In this document: positions 12,176-25,000 of the stretch, piece after piece | How the letters are laid out: each line of letters starts with the position of its first letter | How positions within the stretch are numbered: the stretch's first letter is position 1 | NCBI RefSeq assembly: GCF_030272615.1 | Contig: NC_081414.1 | Location: 812,919,069 to 812,983,068, forward strand | Reading direction: 5' to 3' | DNA: 64,000 nt | DNA from: Cryptomeria japonica | Taxonomy: Eukaryota > Streptophyta > Pinopsida > Cupressales > Cupressaceae | Notes under the pieces: model-generated | Seen by the model: the letters and a program-made list of their open reading frames with translations, nothing else | The model's database searches: none | Told to the model about the DNA's origin: nothing | Program-made: the position numbers and the translations under genes

Positions 12176-12620
12176 GTCCACCTAATGGAAGTTATATTTT
12201 GATTGTTCCTTCACAAAACATGGATCAGTGCTAGGTATCTTATTAATCACCTCTCAAGGTGATTGCATTCTTAAATCCTAAAAGATACCCTTTTCATGCA
12301 CAAACAACATAGCAAAATATGAAGCTCTTATTACTAGACTCTGTTTGGCTACCCAATGGAAAATTATAGAGCTACAAGTCTATGGAAACTCCCAACTTGT
12401 CATAAAATAGGTCAATGACGAGTATCAAACCAAGGATGAAAAATTTCTCCCTTATTGCCACTTGGTGGAAGACTTCAAACAACATATCACTTTTATTCAG
12501 TTTGAACAAGTTCCTAGGACAAACAACAAAGCCACCGATGCAATGGCTACAATTGGTTCTCTCTTACAGATGCGTGCAAACAATAAAAAATGTGAATTCT
12601 TGGTCGATCATCTTTTAGTA
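12176..12620 (+). pseudogene. pol: Second (additional) RNase H domain, decayed
   Basis: WKLYFDCSFTKHGSVLGILL, NNIAKYEALITRL, the ELQVYGNSQLVIK strand and VPRTNNKATDAMATIGS give the Asp, Glu, Asp, Asp order of a type-I RNase H. It lies between the native RNase H and the integrase, as in Tat elements. Two in-frame stops interrupt it. Confidence 0.72.
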
Positions 12621-12719
12621 CTAGCATATAATGTCCCTAAATCTAACATGGTATATGTACTTGTTGGTCTCGATTTCCCATGGTATCAAGAAACCTTCAC
12701 CTACCTAAGATAACACCAT

Positions 12720-13935
12720 TCCCCCTCACCTCACCAAAACCCAACAATAGGCATTCATTTACTGATCTACCCAATACACCATCCCTGGTGATACCCTATT
12801 TCAAAGGCACCTCGATGGAACCCTCCTAAGGTGTTTAGATAAAGAGGAGGTTTAACAAGCACTACATGAAGTACACAAATGTATCTATGGAGAACACTCA
12901 AGTAGTCTCACTTTGGCTAAGAAGATCTTGCACATAGGATACTACTGGCCCACAATGGAACAAGATGCCTATCACTACATGAAGAAATGTATCCCTTGTC
13001 AGAAGCATGGTGACAAGACTCATGCACCTTCTCAGGATCTACAACCATTTATTACTCCTTGTCCCTTCTCTTAGTGGAGGCTCAATCTCATCAAAAAAAT
13101 CCATCCCACCTCATTCAATGGACACAAGTTCATAATAATCACCACTGAGTACCTCACAAAGTGGGTGGAAGCAATACCACTCACCTTTACCAATGGCAAA
13201 TAGATTTCTAAGTTTATCATGTATTGCTTAATCTATCACTACATAAATTCTAAATTTATCATCACAAAAAATGGCAGACCTTTCAAGAATTAGGATGTCA
13301 AATAATTATGTAAGAAGTTCATCATCCAACACTACTTATCCACCCCATAGTAACTACAAGGTAATGGTCAAGCTGAGGCTTCAAACAAAACTCTCATTAA
13401 GATCATCAAGAAATAGTCAATGAAGGTAGCCCTGATTGACACTTAAAACTCCATCCCACCCTTTGGGCCTAACATACAAGAATCTGCACTCCCACAGGAG
13501 CCACACTATACTCCTTAGTCTTTAATTTTGACACTATCCTACCCCTTGATATTGAAATTCCCTCACTTCAAGTATCACTACAGAACATCCTTTCTAATGA
13601 AGAGTATAGAGTGGCCAGGTTACAAGAGCTAGAATTTCTAGATGAATGGCATCTCAAGGCCTTAAACTACCTCCAGGTATATCATAATTGCCTTCGAATG
13701 AGATACAACAAGAAATTCAAGACTCAAGAAATTGACATAGGTGTTCTTGTCCATATAGAAAATTAGAGAAATCTGTAGGACCGTGAAAAGAAAGGCAAGA
13801 TTGAGCCTAATTAGCTTTGACCCTATGTCATCATTGCAAAATATGGATTGAGAGCCTATTAGTCAGCTACACCTGAAGGAGATCATTTGGATGAGCCCAT
13901 GAACATCATGCATCTAAAGAAGTTCAAAGCCTAGT
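12720..13935 (+). pseudogene. pol: Tat-like integrase, decayed
   Basis: The HHCC zinc region is visible in EVHKCIYGEHSSSLTLAKKI, then YYWPTMEQDAYHYMKKCIPC. The catalytic core follows: ITTEYLTKWVEAIPLTFTNG (with Glu where Asp is usual before Tyr), NGRPFKN (for DNGP.F) and QGNGQAEASNKTLIKIIKK with the catalytic Glu. The C-terminal part decays through KAL.YLQVYHN.LRMRYNKK. Many stops (all three types) are present. The Copia element inserted about 65 bp after the last recognisable codons. Confidence 0.78.
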
Positions 13936-13994
13936 CTTCAAAGATCACTAGTCTTGAAAAATAAAAAAAGATCAAAAAATCATAAAAATACAAA

Positions 13995-13999
13995 AAAAT
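13995..13999. repeat. Target site duplication AAAAT (left)
   Basis: AAAAT lies directly before the LTR starting at 14000 and again directly after the LTR end, at 27744-27748. The target is A-rich, so chance agreement is not excluded, but both LTR ends support it. Confidence 0.7.
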
Positions 14000-15417
14000 T
14001 GATGAATAATAATGAACATTAAATACTCAACAAATACTGAGAGTGGGGGCTGAATCAGTATAGACAAAAACTTCTTTAACAACTTTAAACAACAAAGACT
14101 GCACTAACCGGTGAACAACATCACCGATCTAAATCAAGGCAATATTGGTAAAACACAATGACTGTAAAAGTCATAAATCGGTAACACTTAGATCTTCACA
14201 GAAGCTAATATCTCATTTCCACTTCACCCATATGCTTAAACAAGTGATACATTAGAAATATAATGACCACTAGATCAGCATGCATTACCGCTTAACATAA
14301 AACCCTAAAACATCACATGAAAAAGCATCTCACATGCCACACTGATTTTTTATGTGGAAACCCTACTAGGAGAAACCACGGTGGGGATGAATACCCACAA
14401 GTTGTCCTTGAACTCTTCTGAAGTCCGCATTGTTAGGAGCCTAGTCCTATTAAGGACTTTACAATAGGTTCTACTTGGAACCAATCCTGCTAGGGATCAC
14501 CTAGTTAAGGGATGGCTAAATACCTGGTTAAAGGTTAGAACCCTGTTAAAGGTTACCTTGCAAGAGGATTTGAAGAACTCAATGATTTTGAGTCACCTTA
14601 TTAAAGGATTTACAAAAATCCTATTAAAGCTACCTGGTAAAGGGATTTTCCAACTGCTGAAATGGTTAGAAGTCAAGATGTAATACACTGATATGATAAC
14701 AAAACTTAATGCCAAGGTAGATCCACTTTAATTCCTTTTCATCTGCAATCACACTCTACAGATCTCTACTCACTGCACTGGTCTGGCAAGAATCAAGTAT
14801 CTCTTCACTTGGATACACACATAACATTTGCCAACAACTTCACAATGCAAATCATCATTGACCTTATAGACAACAATTAGGTCAGTAGCATAAACCTAAA
14901 ACCCTAAGCATCTAGGTTATCAATACTATCGGTCCAATCCTGATCATTTAATCATATAGAATAGAGTAAAACAATCTTGAACAAATCTCAAGACGTTCTC
15001 CATCATTCGTTCTTCACCGCTTTTGGAAGTTGATAACCCATCACGCGCTCTCCACCATTTACTGAGATTTTGGACATTCCCGAGGTGGATAGAATCAATC
15101 TTCTTCATGTGCATAAGGCTGACATGGCAACATGATCTCTTCTTCATTTCAATGCTAACTCATCACAAGATGTTGTCGGTCGAATCACATAGACTTAGAA
15201 TGCATCAACCAGAAATCCCGATACAAACTTTCCATATACCGATTCACATACCAGTTCACTTTCTGCATATATTGGTTCATATCATCATAATGGTTCACTG
15301 CATACCGGTTCTCTTGCCAACTTTCTTTCTTCAATATATTGGTTCATACTTCAGCTCATGACATCAATGACAACATACAATATCATCATATCATCAAACT
15401 CTGCACATATGCCAATA
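14000..15417 (-). repeat. 3' LTR of the - strand Copia element
   Basis: About 1418 bp, matching the right copy throughout. On the - strand it starts TATTGGCATATGTG and ends TTATTCATCA. Confidence 0.9.
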
Positions 15418-15666
15418 ATCTCCCTCTTTGGAATTGATGGCAATATACAAGGATATCACTCTCTTCACATCTTCTTCCCAATCTCTTCCATACTATATGT
15501 CTTCAATACTATAGATATCTTCTCTGCTTCATATCTTCCCCCCCTTTGACAACAATGCCAAAGTGGAGGCATAAACATCCATGGTCTACTATGCTGCTCC
15601 CCCTATGGAGTAGCATCCTGAAAAGATTTGTCAATGCAGTACATGACTGATGTCAAGCACATACCT
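15418..15666 (-). other. 3' untranslated part and polypurine tracts of the - strand Copia element
   Basis: Read on the - strand, purine runs such as CAAAGAGGGAGA (15421-15432) directly precede the 3' LTR, and a CAAAGGGGGG-like run lies near 15545. They are the likely plus-strand primers. No coding motif is seen. Confidence 0.7.
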
Positions 15667-16251
15667 TTAGTTCACCCATTCAAGGGGAAACACCCCTAAT
15701 TCACCTCTTAAATAGGTAAATGTAGCATTTGGTAGAGGCTTGGTGAAAATGTCTGCTAATTGCTCCTTACTGGAAACATGTTCCAATAAAACCTCTTTTT
15801 TCTAAACTTTCTCCCTCAAGAAATGATACTTGAACTCGAAGTGCTTGGTTCTAGCATGCAACACCGGATTCTTGGAAATGTTAATTGCACTTATGTTATC
15901 ACAAAATATACTCACCGATTTAGATACTAGGACTTTGAAACCACTTAATACATGCTTCATCCAAATTGTCTGAGTGCAGTTCATAAATGCTACTACATAT
16001 TCTACTTTTGTTGTAGACTGAGAGATACAACTCTACTTTTTTCTCATCCATGAGACTAGTCTACCACCAAGAAAGAATGCACCATCGGTTGTGCTCTTTT
16101 GGTCGTCCACATTGCTAGCCCAATCAGCATCTATAAACACTTTGAGATTGAAATCATTACTGTTTAGATATTACAATCTATAATCTATAGTTCCCTTTAG
16201 ATATCTAAGAATCTGCTTGACTGCTACCAAGTGGGATTCTCTTGGACTTTT
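15667..16251 (-). pseudogene. pol: Copia RNase H, decayed
   Basis: On the - strand TQTIWMKHVL, SIFCDNISAINISKNPVLH and ARTKHFEFKYHFLREKV are typical Copia RNase H words, with the Asp in FCDN kept. After a TAG the frame continues to EQLADIFTKPLP, the conserved polyprotein C-terminus, and ends at the stop at 15667-15669. Further stops lie upstream. Confidence 0.8.
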
Positions 16252-17159
16252 CTAAAAACATGCAACAATGCCCACTACATGTGCAATGTCCATTTTGCTG
16301 TGTACTACATAGTGCAACTTACCAATCATTGACCGGTAATCTTTCTCATTCACCAAGACTAAGTCATCTTCTTTTGATAATTTACAATCGGTCATCATCT
16401 GTGTACCAACCGGTTTGCTGTCTTCCATGCCAAAGGACTTCAACACCTCTTTGACATACTTGGACTGAGTGATAAAGATGCCATCTTTCATTTGTTGAAT
16501 TTGTAGTCCAATGAAGAACTTAATCTCTTCGATTAGTGACATCTCAAATTCCTTCTTCATCTCATCTGCAAACGCATGGTGCATCTTGTCATTCCACCAA
16601 AAATTATGTCATCAAAAAACACTTCACAGATCAGAATCTGATCTCCTTCTAACTTCAGATAGATATTGCTATCTTCACTTGTTCTTTCAAATCCAATCTT
16701 CACAAGATGTGAGTGTAAACGTTCATACCATGCTCTAGGTGCTTGCTTCAATCCATACAAGGCTTTATGTAGCCTACACACCATATCACTATCTTTTGAT
16801 AGGGAAAACCCATCTGGTTGCTCTATATACACTTCCTCTTCAAGTATTCCATTCAGGAATGCACATTTTACATCCATCTGATACACTTTGAATCCCTTGA
16901 AGGCTGCATATGCAAGAAGCATTCAAACTCCTTCCAATCTGGCTACTGTAGCAAAGGTTTCTTTATACTCTTCTCCTTCTTCTTGAGCATATCCCTTACA
17001 GACCAATCTTGCTTTGTTTCTTACCACTGTGCCATCTTCATTCAGCTTGTTTCTAAAAACCCATTTGGTGCCAGTAACATTTTTATGCTCAGGTTTGGGT
17101 ACCAAAGACCATGTACTATTATTTTCTATCTGGTCAATTTCCTCTTCCATAGCCTTAAT
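16252..17159 (-). pseudogene. pol: Copia reverse transcriptase, decayed
   Basis: Two open pieces separated by one stop near 16923 give [72 protein letters not shown] and FFDDIIFGG. The usual YVDD box reads FFDD, keeping both metal-binding aspartates. A frameshift follows. The thumb region is EFEMSLIEEIKFFIGLQI and GIFITQSKYVKEVLKSFGM. This is the RVT_2 family. Confidence 0.88.
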
Positions 17160-18404
17160 CTAGTCTTCATCTTTGTGTACCTCTTTAAATGTTTTGGGCT
17201 CAAATTCAGAAATCATGTAAGAATTTTCTTTGACCTTTCTTCTTGTAAGAATTCCTGCATCCTTATCTCCTATGATTTTCTTTGGATCATGATGTAGCTT
17301 TACATAGCTAGGAATGATCTTGGCTGATTCCTCTTGCTTTTCCTCTTCATCCTCATCTTCATCTTCATCTACATCAGCATCTACTAGTGTAGGAGCATTG
17401 TTACTTGTACTTGGGTGTTTTGCAACCGATTCCCAGAAGGTTACAACCGGTTCATCTACCGCTCGCTCACTACCGGTTTCCTTAGGTTTCTCAAAGGTTT
17501 CATCAACTGTAACATTGATACTTTCAACAATTCTCTGAGTCCTATTATTAAAACACTTAAGAACTTTGCTCTTGGTGGAATACCCTAGGAATATTCCCTC
17601 ATCACATTTTGCATCAAACTTGCTTTGGTGTTCACTCCTCTTGATATAACACTTGCTACCAAACACTCTAAAGTAGCTTACCACTAGATTTTTACCAGTC
17701 TAATTCTCATAAGGAGTTGTATCCTTACCTTTCTTGATGAGTACCTAGTTCATAGTGTAGACTGCAGTGCTCACCGCTTCTCTCCAAAAAGTGTGAGAAA
17801 CCTTCCCTTGAATCAACATTGTTTTGGCTGCTTCAACTACAGTCCAGTTGTTCCTTTCTACTAGGACATTCTGTTGTGGAGTCCAAGGGGCAAACACTTG
17901 CCTCTTGATGTTGTTCTCTTCATAGTACTTATTAAATTCTCTAGAAGTGAACTGGCCTCCTTGATCGGTTCTAAGGAATTTGATCCTCTTACCACTTTCC
18001 TTTTCAACTAGTACTCTAAAGGCTTTAAACTTTCCAAAAGGTTTAGACTTGTCTTTCAAGAATGTGACCCACATCATTCTTGAGCAATCATCAGTAAGAA
18101 TCATAAAGTACCTATCTCCCTAAACACTCCTAGTTTTGATAGGACCACAAAAATTAGTATGCACAAGATCAAGTAAATTATCTGTTGTGAAAGATTTACC
18201 TTTGAAGGTTGAGGAAGACATTTTCCCCAGTTGACATTATCTGCACAAAGGATTCTCTAGTTTGTTCAACAAAGACAATCCTCTAACTGCCTTGATCTTA
18301 CTAGCCTTCACATTATTATCAAAGTTTACATGGCAGAGTCTCCTATGCCATATCCAACTATCATCAAACTTAGCCATTAGACATTGACTGATATTTGTAT
18401 TTAA
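17160..18404 (-). pseudogene. pol: Copia integrase, decayed
   Basis: The core reads ILTDDCSRMMWVTFLKDKSK, then FLRTDQGGQFTSREFNKYYE, then PQQNVLVERNNWTVVEAA, giving the Asp, Asp, Glu triad; the usual Gly in QQNG is Val. The Copia-specific C-terminal block follows as YFRVFGSKCYIKR and GIFLGYSTKSKVLKCF, then a long acidic linker (17340-17460, rich in Asp/Glu) towards RT. Stops separate the N-terminal zinc part (about 18110-18400) from the core and the core from the C-terminal block. Confidence 0.85.
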
Positions 18405-18900
18405 CTAAAATAAGTTACCCTTGGTTTGCATACTGGTGGCCATCAGTTCACCACTCTTTCCTTTTATTTTGCATACTCCATCTTTGAATTCTAGAGTGAG
18501 TCCTTTATCATTCAACTGAGCAACACTCAAAAGGTTATGCCTGAGACCTTCTACCCAATACACATTATCAGCATTGCTTTTTCCATTTAGAGAGATGGAC
18601 CCTTTGCCTTTTACCATACAAGGTGCATCATTACCAAATTGGACCACACCTCCATCATACTCTTCCAGAGATGGAAAATTTCTCCGGTCACCAGTCATGT
18701 GGTGAGAGCAACCACTGTCAATAACCCACTCATTAGAATTATCAAAGCGGGAGACAAGAGCCTTCTTGTCTGACACATCTTCCTTAATGGCTACAAACAC
18801 TATGTCTTCACTTTCTTCATCTTCTGATTCATCATCAGTGACACCTTCATCAACTGGAACAAGACAATTTCTCCTATTTCCTCCTTTGAACTTTTTAAAC
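18405..18900 (-). pseudogene. pol: Copia protease and pre-integrase region
   Basis: WVIDSGCSHHMTGDRRNF contains the Asp-Ser-Gly active site. VYWVEGLRHNLLSVAQLNDK and LEFKDGVCKIKGK are the usual downstream words. The piece is open from 19070 to a TAG at 18405-18407, so in this part the reading frame still joins the gag knuckle to the protease. Confidence 0.85.
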
Positions 18901-19761
18901 CTCTTTGGTTTGTCCTTATTATCACTGTTAGGACAGTTTACAATAATGTATCCTATCCTATTGCAAGAAAAGCATTTCAAAGGGAGCTTACCTCTGTATT
19001 TTCCAGTTCCCTTAGGAAGTCTCTTGGCTAGAAGAGCTTCAAATTCCATTAGGATCTCCTCATCATCCATATCTCTACTTTGTCTAGGTTCATAGCTGGT
19101 ACTAGCTTCTTTTCCCTTTCTAGATAGTGCAGCAAATTCTCTAAAGGTTGAATTAGTCTTCTAAACACTGACATCATAACTATTTAGCTCATATGCAGTC
19201 AACTTAGCAATGATGGAATCAAGGGGCACCTTTGTCTTGTCAATAGATCTCAACTCCTGAATAGTGGCAACCCTTATTGCATAGACAGGTAATAAGGTTC
19301 TCAAAAATTTGCTAACAATGGTGGAATTATCCATTGTACCTCCTACACTATTGATTTCTCCAACAATAGTTTTAATACTTATCCCATATTGTTGAATGGT
19401 CTCTCCTTCAACCATCTGCATGTCTTCAAACTTTCCTCTAAGGCTTTCTTCCTTAGCTTGCTTCACATGCTCATCACCACCATAGATAGACTCTAGAGTA
19501 TCCCATACATCCTTGGGATTGTCTTTGTTAAACATCTATAAACTCAATATCAAATAGACTATTGATAAGAGCTTCCATAACTTGCCCATTATCCTGAATT
19601 TCTCTCCTTTGATCATCGGTGAGAGTACCGATAGGGAAAACATAAGTATTCTCAACATAGTTCTAGTGTTGAGCACCCATGCTTTTAATGTATATCTTCA
19701 TTTTGTCCTTCCATATCTTAAAGTTATCTCTATTGAACTTAGGACCTTCCCTCTTCATCAT
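18901..19761 (-). pseudogene. gag: Copia gag, decayed
   Basis: From the ATG at 19761, REGPKFNRDNFKIWKDKMKI is the N-terminal gag motif. WDTLESIYGGDEHVKQAKEE and SLRGKFEDMQMVEGETIQQY belong to the UBN2 capsid domain. The zinc knuckle (18933-18974) reads CFSCNRIGYIIVNC, with Tyr replacing the metal-binding His. There is a stop near 19665, a frameshift near 19540, and another break between 19161 and 19070. Confidence 0.85.
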
Positions 19762-19819
19762 TAGAATAGGATATTTTCCTCAAGCAGTTAAGCTTATAGC
19801 ATAGAGGACTTGGAAGATG

Positions 19820-19831
19820 TTGTGATACCAA
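19820..19831 (-). other. Primer binding site of the - strand Copia element
   Basis: The reverse complement contains TTGGTATCACAAC directly after the 5' LTR end. The TGGTATCA core matches the initiator-Met tRNA primer site; the last bases differ. Confidence 0.65.
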
Positions 19832-19832
19832 T

Positions 19833-20925
19833 TGATGAATAATGATGATTAGTAAATACTCAACAGATACTGAGAGGGGGGGGTGAATCAGTATAGACAA
19901 AAACTTCTTTAACAACTTTAAACAACAAAGACTGCACTAAATGGTGAACAACATCACCAATCTAAATCAAGGCAATGCCGGTAAAACACAGTGACTGTAA
20001 AAGTCATAAACCGGTAGCACTTAGATCTTCACAGAAACTAATATCTCATTTCCACTTCACCCATATGCTTAAATAAGTAATACATCAGAAATATAATGAC
20101 CACTCGACCAACATGCATTATCGCTAAATAGAAAACACTAAAACATCACATGAAAAAGCATCACACATGACACACTAATTTTTCACTTGGAAACCCAACT
20201 CGAAAAAACCACAGTGGGGATGAATACCCACAAGTTGTCCTTGAACTCTTCTGAAGTCCATTTTGTTAGGAGCCTAGTCTGGTTAAGGACTTTACAATAG
20301 GTTCTGCTAGGAACCGATCTTGCTAGGGATCACCTGGTTAAGGGATGGCTAAATACCCGGTTAAAGGTTAGAACACTATTAAAGGTTAGCTCGCAAGAGG
20401 ATTTGAAGAAATCAATGATTTTGAGCCACCCTGTTAAAGGATTTACAAAAAGCATTTTAAAGCTACCCGGTAAAGGGATTTTCCAACTACTGAAATGGTT
20501 AGAAGTCAACAGGTAATACATTCATATGATAACAACACTTAATGCCAAGGCAGATCCACTTTAATTCCTTTTTATCTGCAATCACACTCTACAGATATCT
20601 ACTCACTGCACCGGTCTGGCAAGAATCAAGTATCTCTTCACTTGGATACACACATAATGTTTGCCAACAACTTCACAATGCAAATCATCATCGACCTTAT
20701 AGACAATAATTAGGTCGGTAGCATAAACCTAAAACCCTAAGCATCTAGGTTATCAATACAGTCAGTCCAATCCTGACCGTTTAATCACATTGCATAGAGT
20801 AAAACAATCTTGAACAAATCTCAGGACGTTCTCTATCATTTGTTCTTCACTGCTTCTAGAAGCTAATAACCCATAACGCGCTCTCCATCGTTTACTGAGA
20901 TTTTGCACATTCCTAAGGTGGATAG
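19833..20925 (-). repeat. 5' LTR of the - strand Copia element, left segment
   Basis: It matches 14000-15085 closely and stops at GGTGGATAG, where the 20926 insertion begins. The LTR resumes at 27423 with the duplicated GATAG. Confidence 0.92.
20921..20925. repeat. Target site duplication GATAG (left)
   Basis: GATAG at 20921-20925 is repeated at 27423-27427. The uninterrupted 3' LTR reads GGTGGATAGAATC at the matching place, which proves the duplication. Confidence 0.93.
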
Positions 20926-22005
20926 TGTTAGTCTCAAATTATGATTTCCCTCTTATCCCCTATAAGAAAATAAATAACTTTGTCTACATATGAAGAGATC
21001 AGGGAAAAAGAACCTTAGAGTAACATATAACAAGGTTTTGAGAACCTTCTACAATTTGAACTTATCCAAGGTTCAGGTGGGTATACCTTTTGTGAATATC
21101 TTCACACTTTAAAACTGAGATCCACAGTAAGCTAGTGCTAAAAAACCTATGGACTTCATCACCTTAATGAAACTGAAACACTAAAGGAAAAACTTGCATT
21201 CATTTTCAGTATTTATCTTCAAGAAAAGATAGAAATAGGTCCTACAATCTGATACTAGTACCTTATCTAGGCTACAGAGTCACCTAAATCAAACAATAAT
21301 TCTCAAAATGGAACACTCATATACATCTCATCATTTTGGCTTTTATGAATTCCATACATGCCTAACATATATATAGTTCCTCTCCCATTCAACTAAAACA
21401 ATTCATCAGATTCATAGCAACAAACAATAGACTCGCTGATAGAAGTATTTCATGCACATTTAATCCCTCTCCTGAAGAGAAAATCCAGAAATAACATCTA
21501 CAAGATTGCCTTACAATCCATGTTCATTCAAACAACCCTAGATTATCCAAATGAAACCAACAAACTAAAGAATGCACAATAGAAGACAAAGGAATTTTAG
21601 GCCTAAAACTTTGATTTGTATATTCATATTCATTCCTGAAAATATTACATAACTCAGAGCAATCTCCTTAAAACCAGAAAAAGGTCCTAAATATATTTTG
21701 CTAGAGTTTCTTTACAAAATTATTGTGATCCCTTTTTTACCCTAGTCCTAGTATCCATTTATAACATTATGGATGCATACAAGCTTCAGACATTCCTAAA
21801 AAAGTTTGTTACAAACCACAATACTCTCCAAGAAACAGTTACAAGTCTTTTTCAATATCAACGGCCTCTTCCATTTGTTGTTCTACTGCAACCTTTTCTA
21901 TCTGCTCTGGAGCATCTTCTTGTTGTCTGATATATTTATCCTTCCACTCCTGGAACACATCATCACTTGGCCAAGTAAAGCTAATAATCTTCTATTTCAT
22001 CCCTT
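20926..22005 (-). other. AT-rich 3' region of the 6.5-kb element
   Basis: No ORF or motif is visible on either strand apart from AT-rich runs. It lies downstream of the unknown ORF, and no part recurs at the other end of the element by eye. Confidence 0.5.
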
Positions 22006-25000
22006 CTAGCCTTTTCCAAGTGACCCTTGCCCAATTTCTGTTTCTATGAAACCATAATGTAATTTCACCTTTTCAATCTCTTCAATTGTTTGGACAAACA
22101 AGGATGTGTCATCAGTGTTAATGATTTCATTAACCCTTTGGGACAATTTGTAGTCTAGCTCTTCTAGCCATACCTTCTCCTCTTTTAACTGAATTGGACC
22201 GACAAAACCACCTGGAAACAATTCATATTTGTGATATGAATATTTTTTTCTATATAGTTGGGCTTTTCTTTTTACACTTGCCCTTTCCTCTAAGAGTATA
22301 TTCATTTATTTTATAAACTCACTAGTGGACCTAAGTTTATCATTTTCCTTTTGCATCTGCATGGGATGAGCACATAAGCTCTAACTCCTTACCTCTAGGC
22401 ATCCACTTATTAAGGATTGGTTCCAAGGTGGTTTCATCCTCTCTTAATTTAATTAAGATATTCAGGATCCTTTTCATAGAAATATGTACAATAGAGGCCT
22501 TGACCGAATCAACAAACTTCAAAATTGTGGCTTTTACCTTTTCTTCATACTTACTTGCAAACAAGACTTGAGCTTGTTTCAACTTTTCCAACTCATGTTG
22601 GACAATTTCAGCTAACTGGAAACCAGAAGGCATAGGAGAAGGGGGATATTCTATAATGGGACTGGTAGGTGGAGGTCTTGCTGGAGAGGAGGCTATCAGG
22701 AGAGTAGAGGATTCACCTAGATGGTGCTGACCTACCAACTGACTCTGAAGTCTAGCAATAACACTATCTCTGTTGGCTAATCCTTCTTTGGCCTCATTGT
22801 AAGCCTTTAAGATAGTTTCCAATTTTAACTAGAGATTAGCCTTCTCTTTTGTCTCCTTTTCTGCTACTGCCACACTGAACTTTGCAGTTTCCAAGACCGT
22901 GCTTGCAGCTTCCACCACCCCTGTATCTTGGATTCTTCTTACAATTATGCCTCCTAGGAGACTAGAATCTGATACACCTGTACTCCTTTTATTCTCATCT
23001 TTCTTTAGTGACCACATGACTAGAGCAGCATTATCCTTGTTGAAGGTCACTCCTTCCATGGGTTTTGTTTCCTTCCTTATTGCTTCAAGGACCAAAGAAT
23101 TAGCTATATCCCATTTAGGGAGGATTAAAACACTAGCCTTAGACACCATCTCTCTTCCCTTCTTAGGAGATAGTTTTAAATTCTTCAATCATTTCTTGCT
23201 TTACCTCTTCTTCCACTCGAGTTACATCCTTGTGAGGCTGTTCACTCTTCCTTTTCTCACATCTGGCTTTGAATTGTCCCATATTTTTCTTCCACACAAA
23301 TTGCATGAAAGCCCCTGTTGTAAAAAAATTACTGTCAACCAGGAATTCCTCATTGGCTTCCTTAACAGTAAAGTCTAACTCTTGGCCCTTTAGCTCACCA
23401 TCAGTCAAGTTCATTTCAGCACTAGGTGGCTCTTCTGGCATCCCCTCTTGGGTCTCCTCATATGTGTAGGCAATCTCCCTGAGACTCCCTAACCGTAACA
23501 ACTGCTCAGCCACCGCTTGCTCGTCTCCTATGTGGATAGGGGACTGGGATGGAGAATACAAAGGCTCATTAGTTTGCACTTCCTTCCCCACTCTTTGCCT
23601 TTTAGGGGAATCTTGGATGTCAATGACATCTTCAACTACTCTTTTCCCTCATGAAGTGGAAGCCTCACCTATAACTGGCATCATCACACTATACTTTGAT
23701 TTCTTATGCATCATGTAATCACCAGGTGGGATAGCCTTAGCAAAGGTAGGCTTAGCTAGGACCAATTTAACCTTGTCAGGATCATTTTGCATTATAGCCT
23801 CCCTTTTTCCTTTCAAGGTTTGCATGAGGTCTTCAAAATAAAGAACTAAGAATTTGATTTTCTCCTCAAAGGGATTGAAACTAGAGAGAGGGTCATAACT
23901 ACTATCAAATTGATGAATTAAATCAAGAGCCCTCTTATATGCAACCCACTTCTCTTTTCTCAGTTCTTTCTCATCCAAACTGAATTCATTTCTAATTAAA
24001 TCTTTAGGGAACTAAAATTGGTGAGGCCTACCTTTACACACTGCCCTCTTTCTAAACACGCCGTTGAAAAAATCCTTAGGGTCTACACATCTTGAAACTG
24101 TAGTTGACAACCTATATAGCTTAAAGAATTCTTCAAAATATTTCCAGCCACCTTTAGTGATTACAAAATGATGGGCAATAGTAATGGTTGGGAAAATGGT
24201 CCCTTTACCCCTATTTGTCAGCTCTGCCTCTTGTACACCTCCAATCTGCCTCAAGACTTCTGCAATCCCTATCTTCAATGGGACCTGATAGGGCAATAGA
24301 TAGGGAGTACCTCTAAAACCATACACTCTGAAAATGGTAGAAATAGGGTACATATACATATCTCCCCAATTGTGAACAATCTTAATACCCTCAGCAAACT
24401 CTTTAGGCCTGAGGGATTCCAAGAGAGCCTTAGGAATCCTAGGGTTCTCTGTGCACAAAAGAAATCTAATCTTAGATGCAAAGCATCTATCAAACTTTAA
24501 ATAGCTAGCATCCTCTCTATCCTAGGATAAATTACTGCTCCAAAGTTGAACAGGCATCTCTTCCTTATCTTTACCTTAACCAAATCCATTTCCTTTGCAA
24601 AATAGTCAGCACCCTTGAACAAAAACATGTGCATTAAAAGGGAATACCATCCAAACGGCCTGTCCACCTTACCACTTTTTATCCCTACTAGCCCTGCATA
24701 AATTGCATCAATAAGGTATGGCGCATAATCAAATGTTATTACTAGAGAGGGGTTTAGAATTTGTGCAGTCATCAACATGTAATGGGTTGGCATGTTTTTC
24801 TCAACATCTTCTCCAAAAATCTGACACAGTGCCCAATACATACCCTTAGCTCTTAGAGTAAACAGATCCAGGGAGAAAGGTTCCATTGTACTGGGGCCTA
24901 CAACTATTAACCCTCCTATCTTAACTAAGAACTCTTTCAATGGGCCAATCCTAAGATGATCCCTTTGTGCATTATAGACCTAGGCTAATGACTCAAAATC

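Larger units (their letters stand above)
7042..13999 (+). mobile_element. Degenerate Ty3/Gypsy retrotransposon, Tat-like (two RNase H domains)
   Basis: Reading order is gag, CCHC-like knuckle, protease, reverse transcriptase, RNase H, a second RNase H, then integrase. Integrase after RT is the Gypsy order. A second RNase H between the native RNase H and the integrase is the hallmark of the Tat lineage. Nearly every domain has nonsense codons, mostly TAG or TAA. The 3' end was separated by the Copia insertion at 14000, and the element should resume at 27749. I could not place either LTR. Confidence 0.82.

Noticed and set aside
16818-17297. 159-codon + strand ORF opposite the Copia RT
   Set aside because: It is the antisense shadow of the RT/integrase linker read on the - strand.
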